NCBI GenBank assembly: GCA_910587785.1
Contig: CAJUOA010000134.1
Span: forward strand, 1 to 7,309
Length of the DNA: 7,309 nt
DNA from: an uncultured Oscillospiraceae bacterium
GTDB lineage: Bacteria > Bacillota > Clostridia > Oscillospirales > Oscillospiraceae
Reading direction: 5' to 3'
This document shows positions 1 through 5,363 of this stretch, piece after piece. The first letter of the stretch is position 1; every line of letters starts with the position of its first letter. The notes under the pieces are model-generated. The model was given only the letters and a program-made list of their open reading frames with translations. It was not told where the DNA came from and did not search any database. The translations under genes were made by a program, and so were the position numbers.

Positions 1-425
1 AGGGCCGGGGGTGGGTGGAGAACAACATCGACGCCTGCTGCCACTGCGCCTACTGCCAAAAAGAGCTGGGCCATGACCGGGAGGCGCTGGCAGCGCTGCT
101 GCGCACCTTCGCCTACGACCGGCCCCGGGCCGAGGTCTGCTGTGAGCTTGGCCGCTGGTTTTTCCGGCGGGAGCAGTACCGGCAGGCCGCCTACTGGTAC
201 GCCCTGGCGCTGACCTGCGTCCGGGACGACCGCCGGGGCGGCTTTGTGTCCCCGGACTGCTACGGCTACCTCCCCTGCATCCAGCTGTGCGTCTGCTACA
301 GCCGCATGGGAGACCAGAAAAGAGCGGCGGTCTACAACGAGCTTGCCGCCGCCTGCAAACCGGACTCCCCGGCGGTCCGCCATAACCGGACGCTCTTTCA
401 GGCTCTGCCGGAGCAGGCGGTGTGA
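1..425 (+). CDS. TPR-containing family 2 glycosyltransferase, C-terminal part (5' end outside window)
   Basis: The reading frame is open to the left edge and no ribosome binding site precedes the GTG at 15, so this is the 3' end of a longer gene; about 140 residues are visible. The piece shows helical TPR-like pairs (a Y/C-rich helix, then ELGHDREALAALLRTF, ELGRWFFRREQYRQAAYWY and CYSRMGDQKRAAVYNEL). It ends with the pattern GY.PC.QLCVCY.R.GD...A..YNE.A...PDSPAV..N...F. I know this tail from clostridial proteins of about 350-370 residues that carry an N-terminal GT-A glycosyltransferase family 2 domain followed by TPR repeats. Family knowledge: such enzymes transfer sugars from nucleotide-sugar donors to cell-surface or peptide acceptors in the cytoplasm; acceptor unknown here. 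The catalytic domain is not in the window, so the glycosyltransferase call rests on the tail alone. A pure TPR protein is the alternative. No clear terminator follows; a separate promoter begins about 100 bases downstream. Confidence 0.7.
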   Translation, partial: GRGWVENNIDACCHCAYCQKELGHDREALAALLRTFAYDRPRAEVCCELGRWFFRREQYRQAAYWYALALTCVRDDRRGGFVSPDCYGYLPCIQLCVCYSRMGDQKRAAVYNELAAACKPDSPAVRHNRTLFQALPEQAV

Positions 426-532
426 CAGAAGGATATGCCTCCGCTTACAGCGCCTGCCGGTACAGCCGCCGTCAGACCAGGGAGCCGCAGATCAACAGCA
501 AAAATAATCTCCCGGCCGGAGGACGCTTTACG

Positions 533-561
533 TTGACGAACCGCCAAAAATATAGTATAAT
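533..561 (+). promoter_or_regulatory. Sigma-A-type promoter for the NfeD-like gene
   Basis: TTGACG at 533-538 and TATAAT at 556-561 are separated by exactly 17 bases, with an A-rich spacer end. Transcription would start near 568, giving a leader of about 60 bases. This fits a dedicated promoter for the NfeD-like gene in the non-coding stretch after the glycosyltransferase stop. Confidence 0.85.
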
Positions 562-588
562 AGACTCCAGAGAAGCATCTGTCTGCGG

Positions 589-606
589 CCCTGCCCCGGG
601 GCAGGG
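589..606 (+). repeat. 18-bp perfect palindrome in the nfeD leader
   Basis: CCCTGCCCC at 589-597 is followed directly by its reverse complement GGGGCAGGG at 598-606. In RNA it would form a G/C-rich hairpin in the short 5' leader, ending 9 bases before the ribosome binding site at 616-622. It lacks a T-run, so it is not a terminator. A stabilising leader hairpin or a protein/translation control site is possible; the function is unknown. Confidence 0.6.
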
Positions 607-628
607 GATGGGAAGAGGAGGTACCCAC

Positions 629-1108
629 ATGCTGGAGAACATTTTAGAGAACATGTTAGAGAACATGATCTGGGTCTGGCTGGCGGTCGTGGCCTGCTCG
701 GCAGCGGTGGAGGCGGCGACCATGGCGCTGGTCTCCGTCTGGTTCGCGCTGGGGGCCTTGGCGGCGGTCTTCGCGGCCTACCTGGGGGCGGACCTCGCCG
801 CCCAGATGACGGTCTTCATCCTGGTGTCCCTGGCGGCCCTCGCGGCGGCCCGGCCCCTGGCCCGGCGCTTCGTGGACCCCCACATTGTCCCCACCAACGC
901 CGACCGCCTCCTGGGGACCGCGGCCCGGGTGCTGGAGGACATCGACAATGACACCCGCTCCGGCGCGGTCTTCGCCGACGGCAAGACCTGGACCGCCCGC
1001 AGCGCGGACGGGGAGGTCATCCCCGCCGGGGCCACGGTGGAAATCGTCCGCATGGAGGGGGTCAAGCTCTTGGTCCGCTCCCAGGCGGCGGTGTCCGTGC
1101 TGTCGTAG
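629..1108 (+). CDS. NfeD-like membrane protein with C-terminal OB-fold domain
   Basis: The 159-residue product has three hydrophobic segments (about residues 13-32, 33-52 and 60-77) and a soluble C-terminal domain from about 90 to 155. That domain has the spaced glycines, G.A.V near its start, the GK.W.A core and a closing I.AG..V.IV.MEG..L.V strand pattern typical of the NfeD OB-fold. Family knowledge: NfeD proteins sit in the membrane and usually partner SPFH/stomatin-flotillin proteins in membrane microdomains. No SPFH gene follows here; a terminator comes within 40 bases, so the gene looks monocistronic. The ATG at 629 is chosen because AGGAGGT (616-622) lies 6 bases upstream. The frame continues upstream to about 422, but that part overlaps the promoter and is not coding. 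Odd point: the start lies in a threefold tandem repeat that also supplies ATGs at 653 and 665. Confidence 0.82.
   Translation: MLENILENMLENMIWVWLAVVACSAAVEAATMALVSVWFALGALAAVFAAYLGADLAAQMTVFILVSLAALAAARPLARRFVDPHIVPTNADRLLGTAARVLEDIDNDTRSGAVFADGKTWTARSADGEVIPAGATVEIVRMEGVKLLVRSQAAVSVLS
632..667 (+). repeat. Three tandem 12-bp units at the 5' end of the NfeD-like gene
   Basis: Three consecutive 12-base units (632-643, 644-655, 656-667) encode L-E-N-I, L-E-N-M, L-E-N-M. The second and third are identical (TTAGAGAACATG) and the first differs at three positions. The units use TTA leucine codons, which are otherwise scarce in this high-GC coding sequence. They add an amphipathic acidic stretch just before the first membrane segment. 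A 12-base unit can expand or contract without a frameshift. Confidence 0.85.
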
Positions 1109-1145
1109 GGGAGGGCAGTGCCCGTACATCATGAAAAATACCGAA

Positions 1146-1188
1146 AAAATGCCCGGAGCAGTTCCAAAGGGACTGCTCCGGGCATTTT
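1146..1188. terminator. Bidirectional intrinsic terminator
   Basis: A 17-bp perfect inverted repeat (arms 1146-1162 and 1172-1188) extends through a T-G pair and two C-G pairs to a 20-bp stem with the triloop AAA (1166-1168). Read on the minus strand the stem merges into six T's (complement of 1144-1149); on the plus strand it ends with four T's. It lies 37 bases after the NfeD-like stop and 8 bases after the minus-strand pseudogene stop at 1196, so it serves convergent transcription and looks better suited to the minus-strand gene. Confidence 0.9.
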
Positions 1189-1195
1189 CCGCGCC

Positions 1196-1555
1196 CTACC
1201 GGGCGGAGGGCGCCACCGGCGTCCAGTGGTGCTGTCCGAAGAGGCCGGTGAAGCGATAGACGGCCCGGGTGGCGCCGTCCAGGGGCACGTCGCTGATGGT
1301 CAGCCCCCTCCTCGTAGACGGTGATGGGCTCGCCCATGCGGCAGCTGTCCTGATATGCGCCGTCGTAGGAGTAGTAGTCGCAGAGAAGCTCCAGGGTGTC
1401 GCCGGGCTGTCCGTTGAGGGCTAACCAGGAACGGCCGCTGTCCCCCCAGGAGTCCGCCCTCTCCGCCGTCGTAGAAGAGGTTCAGGTCCTGCCTTGGCCG
1501 GTCCGGTCACGTTTTTCTCCCGGCCTCTGGGGCGTTTGGGTTCCATATGCGTCAT
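1196..1555 (-). pseudogene. Decayed minus-strand gene: head and tail of a probable clostripain-like (C11) peptidase
   Basis: Read on the minus strand, an ATG at 1555 (or 1546) follows AGGGAGAG and starts the stretch MEPKRPRGREKNVTGP. This resembles the basic NVTG-type leader I associate with some large clostridial secreted or membrane proteins. The frame then turns into low-complexity Pro/Arg and stops after about 44 codons. In a second frame, from about 1480 to 1304, the text becomes protein-like: DSWGDSGRSWLALNG, LELLCDYYSYDGAYQDS, MGEPITVYEEG. At a run of five G's (1304-1308) it shifts once more and continues as LTISDVPLDGATRAVYRF then GLFGQHHWTPVAPSAR, stop at 1196. The tail, with its YRFT...Q.HWTPV ending, resembles the C-terminus of clostripain-related cysteine peptidases, from memory. 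The catalytic middle is missing. Promoter and terminator are intact. That this is a remnant is well supported; the family name is tentative. Confidence 0.6.
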
Positions 1556-1609
1556 CTCTCCCTGTCATGTCGCCGGCGGGAGCGCGTGCGCCCCCGCATT
1601 GTCCGGCAA

Positions 1610-1638
1610 AGTATACCAAGGGACGGGGCGGATGTCAA
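1610..1638 (-). promoter_or_regulatory. Near-consensus minus-strand promoter in front of the decayed gene
   Basis: On the minus strand, TTGACA (complement of 1633-1638) and TATACT (complement of 1610-1615) are separated by exactly 17 bases. Transcription would start near 1603, giving a leader of about 50 bases before the start codons at 1555/1546. The only gene it could serve is the broken one, so the promoter has outlived its gene. Confidence 0.8.
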
Positions 1639-1664
1639 AAAAAGGTGGCGGTATCGGGGAAATC

Positions 1665-1679
1665 GTGGTATGATACCAC
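1665..1679 (+). promoter_or_regulatory. 15-bp palindrome overlapping a possible extended -10 of the metallophosphoesterase gene
   Basis: GTGGTAT (1665-1671), a central G, and ATACCAC (1673-1679) form a perfect inverted repeat. It contains TGGTATGAT, an extended -10 match (TG at 1666-1667, TATGAT at 1669-1674). There is no good -35, and transcription would begin about at the ribosome binding site (1681-1686), leaving a leader of only about 14 bases. It may be a short-leader promoter, an operator, or both; the palindrome is certain, its role is not. Confidence 0.4.
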
Positions 1680-1694
1680 CGGAGGAATGAAGCT

Positions 1695-2477
1695 ATGTCA
1701 ATTTTTATCACAGGCGACACCCACGCCGGTTTCCGGCGCTTCCGAAAAAAGACCTTCCCCCAACAGGCGGGGCTGACCAAGGACGACTATGTCATCATCT
1801 GCGGCGACTTCGGCGGCGTCTGGGACGGCACGCCCAGGGAGCGAAACTGGCTGGACTGGCTGGAGGCGAAGCCCTTCACCACCCTCTTCGTCTCCGGCAA
1901 CCACGAGAACTACGATCTGCTCTCGGCTCTCCCGGTGGAGACCTGGAACGGCGGCAAGGTCCAGCGGGTGCGGCCCTCGGTGGTCCACCTGATGCGGGGA
2001 CAGGTCTACGAGATCGGCGGCAGGCGGTTCTTCACCATGGGCGGGGCCTCCAGCCACGACATCGGGGACGGCATCCTGGACCCGGCGGACCCCCAGCTCA
2101 AGCAGAAGTGCCGCCGGCTGGATGAGCGGGGCGCGCTGTACCGCATCGAGCACCTCTCCTGGTGGAAGGAGGAGCTCCCCGGAGAGGCGGAATACCGGGA
2201 GGCCCGGGAAAATCTGGAAAAATGGGGCTGGGCGGTGGACTTTATCATCACCCACTGCTGTCCCACGTCCGTGCAGGAGACGCTGGGGGTGGAGAGCTGC
2301 CGCCCCGACGCGCTGACGGACTTCCTGGAGGAGGCGGCCCGAAACTGCCGCTTCCGGCACTGGTTCTTCGGCCACTACCACGGCGACCGGCGCGTGGGGG
2401 AAAAATTTACCCTGCTCTATCAGAAAATCGCGGAGCTCAAGGAGGGCGGGGCGCAAATTTCCCTCCCCAGCGGTTGA
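1695..2477 (+). CDS. Calcineurin-like metallophosphoesterase
   Basis: The 260-residue cytoplasmic protein carries the full metallophosphoesterase motif set in order: GDTH with D8 and H10, GDFGG with D38, GNHE at 68-71 (N69, H70), a late THCCP with H187, and GHYH at 226-229 (H227, H229). These are the residues that bind the two metal ions and the phosphate in this fold, so the enzyme should be active. There is no signal peptide or membrane segment. Family knowledge: members hydrolyse phosphomono- or diesters; the substrate cannot be read from the sequence. The compact, single-domain form with no extra domains is common in clostridial genomes and phages. The ATG at 1695 is chosen because GGAGGA (1681-1686) precedes it by 8 bases and the GDTH motif follows immediately. 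It is divergent from the decayed minus-strand gene and appears to be transcribed alone, although no terminator separates it from cobT. Confidence 0.88.
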   Translation: MSIFITGDTHAGFRRFRKKTFPQQAGLTKDDYVIICGDFGGVWDGTPRERNWLDWLEAKPFTTLFVSGNHENYDLLSALPVETWNGGKVQRVRPSVVHLMRGQVYEIGGRRFFTMGGASSHDIGDGILDPADPQLKQKCRRLDERGALYRIEHLSWWKEELPGEAEYREARENLEKWGWAVDFIITHCCPTSVQETLGVESCRPDALTDFLEEAARNCRFRHWFFGHYHGDRRVGEKFTLLYQKIAELKEGGAQISLPSG

Positions 2478-2502
2478 TTTTTTCCCGTTCAGGGGGTATA
2501 AT
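2474..2502 (+). promoter_or_regulatory. Promoter for the cobT operon, overlapping the upstream stop codon
   Basis: TTGATT (2474-2479) and TATAAT (2497-2502) are spaced by 17 bases. The -35 box contains the TGA stop (2475-2477) of the metallophosphoesterase gene. Transcription would begin near 2509, leaving a leader of about 31 bases, too short for a cobalamin riboswitch. The operon therefore has its own promoter despite lying close behind the previous gene. Confidence 0.8.
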
Positions 2503-2539
2503 TTCCCAGGAAACTACTGCAAAGGAGAAGCCTCTACAT

Positions 2540-3607
2540 ATGGAACCCATGGAACAACTGGAAGCGAAACTGCAAGCGCTCCTCGCGGCCGTCGAGCCAG
2601 GGGACCGGGAGCGGGTACAGAGCGCCCTCGTCCACTGGGACGCGGTGGCCAAGCCCCTCCATGGCCTGGGGGAACTGGAGCGGGCCGTCGCCCGGATGGC
2701 GGGGGTGGCTCCCCTGCGCCGGGAGTATAAAAAGTGCGTTGCCGCCTTCTGCGCGGACAACGGCGTGGTGGCCGAGGGCGTCACCCAGACCGACAGCTCC
2801 GTCACCGCCGTGGTGGCGGGGAACATGCGCGCCGGACAGGCGAGCGTCTGCTGTATGGGCCGGGTCACCGGCGCGGACGTGGTCCCCGTGGACGCGGGGA
2901 TGCTCACGGAGGTGGAGGGCCTGCGCTCCATCAAGGCCGCCCGGGGCACGGAGAACCTCGCCCGCACCCCCGCCATGACCCGGCAGCAGTGCCTGAGCGT
3001 GCTCCTGGCTGGGGCGGACCTGGCCGGGGAGCTGGCACAGCAGGGCTATACCCTCCTCGCCGCCGGGGAGATGGGCATCGGCAACACCACAACCTCCAGC
3101 GCCGTGGCGGCGGCACTGCTGGGCCGTCCGGCGGCGGAGATGACCGGCAAGGGCGCGGGCCTCTCCACCGCGGGCCTGCAAAAGAAGATCGCCGTCATCG
3201 ACCGGGCCATCGCCCTCCACCGCCCGGACCCTGACGACCCCGTGGACGTCCTCAGCAAGGTGGGCGGGTACGACATCGCCGCCATGACCGGATTCTACCT
3301 GGGCTGTGCGAAAAGCCGGGTCCCCGCTATCATGGACGGGTTCATCTCCACGGTGGCGGCTCTGGCGGCGGTGCGGCTGTGCCCGGCGGCGGCGGACGCC
3401 CTCACCGCCTCCCACCTCTCCGCCGAGCCGGGGGCGGGGTATGTCATGGACGCCCTGGGCCTCACGCCCCTGCTGAAGCTGGGCATGGCCCTGGGGGAGG
3501 GCACCGGCGCGGTGTCCGCTATGCCCCTCATCGACATGGCCCTGCGGGTGTACTTCGACATGCCCTCCTTCGACGCCACCGGCATCGAAGCCTACAAGCC
3601 CCTGTGA
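2540..3607 (+). CDS. cobT: Nicotinate-nucleotide--dimethylbenzimidazole phosphoribosyltransferase
   Basis: CobT moves the phosphoribosyl group of nicotinate mononucleotide to a lower-ligand base such as 5,6-dimethylbenzimidazole, giving the alpha-ribazole phosphate needed for the cobalamin nucleotide loop. The 355-residue product has the usual family length. Visible marks are AKPLHGLGELE near residue 37, CADNGVVAEGV at 71-81, PVDAGM at 116-121, the glycine-rich GEMGIGNTTT at 176-185, and LGEGTGA at 318-324, whose Glu320 corresponds to the catalytic glutamate known from Salmonella CobT. The ATG at 2540 is preceded by AAAGGAG (2521-2527) at 12 bases, a slightly long spacing; a second in-frame ATG at 2549 would be worse placed. 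The frame is open far upstream inside the previous gene, but that is a shadow. The stop overlaps the cobU start by 4 bases (GTGA), indicating translational coupling. The real base substrate could be another benzimidazole or a purine, as in many anaerobes. Confidence 0.95.
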   Translation: MEPMEQLEAKLQALLAAVEPGDRERVQSALVHWDAVAKPLHGLGELERAVARMAGVAPLRREYKKCVAAFCADNGVVAEGVTQTDSSVTAVVAGNMRAGQASVCCMGRVTGADVVPVDAGMLTEVEGLRSIKAARGTENLARTPAMTRQQCLSVLLAGADLAGELAQQGYTLLAAGEMGIGNTTTSSAVAAALLGRPAAEMTGKGAGLSTAGLQKKIAVIDRAIALHRPDPDDPVDVLSKVGGYDIAAMTGFYLGCAKSRVPAIMDGFISTVAALAAVRLCPAAADALTASHLSAEPGAGYVMDALGLTPLLKLGMALGEGTGAVSAMPLIDMALRVYFDMPSFDATGIEAYKPL

Positions 3608-4179
3608 GCGGGGAGCTCATCCTCGTCACCGGCGGCAGCGGGAGCGGCAAGTCCGCCTTTGCCGAGCGGACCCTTCTCTCACGGGCCCGGGGGAGGGCAG
3701 TGTACCTCGCCACTATGTCCGGCGCTGACGCCGAGAGTCTACGCCGCATCCGCCGCCACCGGGATATGCGGCGGGCTCACGGCGACGCGGCGGGGCTCCA
3801 CTTTACCACCCTGGAGCGCCCGGTGGACCTCGGCGGCGCGGACATCCGCCCTGGGGACGCGGTGCTTCTGGAGGACCTGGGGAACCTCCTGGCCAACGAA
3901 ATTTGGTCTCCCGGGGGCGCGGGGGAGGGGGCCCGGGAGCGCATCCTCTCCGGCGTGGACCGGGTCCTGGACCGGGCGGAGACGCTGGTGGCGGTCAGCG
4001 TGGAGGTCTTCTCTGACGGCTGCCGCTATGACCCGGAGACTTTGCGCTATATCCGCACCCTTGGGGAGCTCCACCAGGACTTGGCCCGGCGGGCCGTGGC
4101 CGTGGCGGAGGTGGTCTGCGGCATCCCCGTCTGGAGAAAGGGGCCGCCGGGCCCCGCAGCAACAGAACGCGCGGTCTGA
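3604..4179 (+). CDS. cobU: Adenosylcobinamide kinase / adenosylcobinamide-phosphate guanylyltransferase
   Basis: CobU phosphorylates adenosylcobinamide and then transfers GMP to it, giving adenosylcobinamide-GDP, the partner of CobT's product in the final CobS step. The 191-residue protein opens with the P-loop TGGSGSGKS (residues 9-17), followed by VYLATMS and RRIRRHR, where His52 is the likely counterpart of the guanylylated histidine. Later come LLEDLGNLLANE, EVFSDGCRYDPET and the C-terminal AEVVCGIPVWRKG. The GTG at 3604 is chosen: it lies in the GTGA overlap with the cobT stop and puts the P-loop at the usual distance from the N-terminus. No separate strong ribosome binding site is needed with such coupling. 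Oddity: the strand usually read as VSNEV in CobU is VSVEV here, replacing a usually conserved asparagine. cobS is absent from the window, so the pathway must be completed elsewhere. Confidence 0.9.
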   Translation: MSGELILVTGGSGSGKSAFAERTLLSRARGRAVYLATMSGADAESLRRIRRHRDMRRAHGDAAGLHFTTLERPVDLGGADIRPGDAVLLEDLGNLLANEIWSPGGAGEGARERILSGVDRVLDRAETLVAVSVEVFSDGCRYDPETLRYIRTLGELHQDLARRAVAVAEVVCGIPVWRKGPPGPAATERAV

Positions 4180-4200
4180 AGGCCGCAGAAGGAGGAAGTT

Positions 4201-5034
4201 ATGGGATACACTGTGGAACACCTGGAGACCTCCCGGGCGGAGGGCTTCCAGCCCCTGCCGGTCCTGCGGGCCGTGCTGGGTGAGCTGCTGGGATTCGCGG
4301 AGGCGCCTGCGGCCCTCCTGGACTGCGGGTGCGGCACCGGGTTCTTTACCCGGCAGTACGCCCGCCTGCCGGGGATCTCGGCCACCGGGCTGGATATGGA
4401 CGAGACGCTCCTCGCCGCCGCCCGGGACATCGCGGCGGCGGAGGGGCTGGACATCCCCTTCGTCCAGGGGGACATCACCTGCCTGCCCTTCCCGGACGGG
4501 TCCTTTGACGCGGCGGCGAGCGACATCCTGCTGGAGATCTTCCCGGACAAGACCGTGCCCATCGGGGAGCTCTGCCGGGTCTGCCGCCCCGGCGGGCGGG
4601 TGCTGTGCATGGAGCCCAACTACCGCAGCGCCGTGTACCACGACCCCCGGCTCACGAGCGAGGACAACCGGCTCTGGATCGACTGGATGCAGGCGGGGCG
4701 CGCCTTCGGCGCGGGGGTGGAGCTGCCGGAGGCCATGGCCCGGTGCGGCCTGGAGGAGATACGGCTTGTCCCGTGGCTCTGGGGCGGCCTGCGGGAGGAC
4801 CCGGGGACGGAGGACCCCGCCGCCTACCTCGCCGCCCGGGAGGCGGAGCTGGAGCAGGGCATCGCCCTGGGCCTCCTCTCCGAGGAAGAGGCGGAGACGT
4901 ACCGCGCCCTCTTCCGCCGCACCGCCGGGGCGCGGAGGACCGGTCCCGCAAGCGTCCTCCGCGGGATCAACGTGTATCTGGTCTGCGGGCGCAAGCCCGC
5001 AGAGAAAGGAGACTGCAATGCTGATCGAATTTGA
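4201..5034 (+). CDS. Class I SAM-dependent methyltransferase (UbiE/Methyltransf_11 type)
   Basis: The 277-residue cytoplasmic protein has a Rossmann methyltransferase core: motif I LLDCGCGTGFFT (39-50), the acidic end of strand 2 in GLDMDETLL (63-71), QGDITCLPFPDGSFDAAAS (89-107) for the adenine-side acidic residue and motif post-I, and CRPGGRVLCMEPN for strand 5. The rest is a variable, Glu/Ala-rich helical tail with W-rich LVPWLWGGL, probably shaping the substrate site. This family methylates small molecules; the substrate is not readable. It does not look like the cobalamin-pathway C-methyltransferases (CbiL/CbiF types), which have a different fold. A strong GGAGGA (4191-4196) sits 4 bases before the ATG, 21 bases after cobU. 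Its last 17 bases overlap the start of the cupin gene, suggesting the two are co-translated and may act together. Confidence 0.85.
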   Translation: MGYTVEHLETSRAEGFQPLPVLRAVLGELLGFAEAPAALLDCGCGTGFFTRQYARLPGISATGLDMDETLLAAARDIAAAEGLDIPFVQGDITCLPFPDGSFDAAASDILLEIFPDKTVPIGELCRVCRPGGRVLCMEPNYRSAVYHDPRLTSEDNRLWIDWMQAGRAFGAGVELPEAMARCGLEEIRLVPWLWGGLREDPGTEDPAAYLAAREAELEQGIALGLLSEEEAETYRALFRRTAGARRTGPASVLRGINVYLVCGRKPAEKGDCNADRI

Positions 5035-5350
5035 AAAGATGGGGGAGACCGTCCTCCCCAGGTTCCAGGGCGGGGAGGGGGACTTCCGGGCCAGGATGCA
5101 CGCCGACGGCCTGGGAAAGATCCTCCAGGGCGTCCTTGAGCCCGGGTGCTCCATCGGACTCCACACCCACGAGTCCAGCAGCGAGATCATCTACATCCTC
5201 TCCGGCACGGGGCGGGTGCTCTGCGACGGCGTGTACGAGCCCCTCGCCGCCGGGAGCTGTCACTACTGCCCCAAGGGCCACGCCCACAGCCTCATCAACG
5301 ACAGTCAGGGCGCCCTGACGTTCTTCGCCGTGGTGCCCAACCAATCATGA
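5018..5350 (+). CDS. Small single-domain cupin protein
   Basis: The 110-residue protein is one cupin barrel. Motif 1 fits exactly as H-x-H-x4-E-x6-G in HTHESSSEIIYILSG, and motif 2 as G-x5-P-x-G-x2-H-x3-N in GSCHYCPKGHAHSLIN. All four usual metal ligands (three His and one Glu) are present, so it should bind a divalent metal. Stand-alone cupins of this size include isomerases, dioxygenases and ligand-binding proteins; I cannot choose among them. AAAGGAG (5005-5011) lies 6 bases before the ATG at 5018, supporting this start inside the end of the methyltransferase gene. A much longer stop-free frame extends upstream but is a shadow of cobU and the methyltransferase. Position and overlap suggest a shared substrate with the methyltransferase, which is inference. 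Confidence 0.87.
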   Translation: MLIEFEKMGETVLPRFQGGEGDFRARMHADGLGKILQGVLEPGCSIGLHTHESSSEIIYILSGTGRVLCDGVYEPLAAGSCHYCPKGHAHSLINDSQGALTFFAVVPNQS

Positions 5351-5363
5351 AGGAGGAACCGCT

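Noticed and set aside
422..628. Upstream in-frame extension of the NfeD-like gene
   Set aside because: It contains the promoter and leader hairpin, and has no protein-like character; the ribosome binding site points to 629.
1396..1776. Plus-strand frame of 126 codons across the gap
   Set aside because: It is antisense to the decayed gene and overlaps the metallophosphoesterase start; no motif and no ribosome binding site.
2162..2539. Upstream in-frame extension of cobT
   Set aside because: It lies inside the metallophosphoesterase gene and across the promoter; the 355-residue form from 2540 has the normal family length.
2503..2539. Possible cobalamin riboswitch ahead of cobT
   Set aside because: The leader from the predicted start is about 31 bases, far too short, and no B12-box text is seen.
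3659..5017. Long plus-strand frame extending the cupin gene upstream by more than 450 codons
   Set aside because: It runs in the wrong frame through cobU and the methyltransferase, is Arg/Ser/Pro-rich low complexity, and the cupin has its own ribosome binding site and start at 5018.
3739..5190. Minus-strand stop-free frame of 483 codons opposite cobU, the methyltransferase and the cupin gene
   Set aside because: It is antisense to well-supported genes, has no family motifs and is typical of stop-poor antisense frames in high-GC coding DNA.
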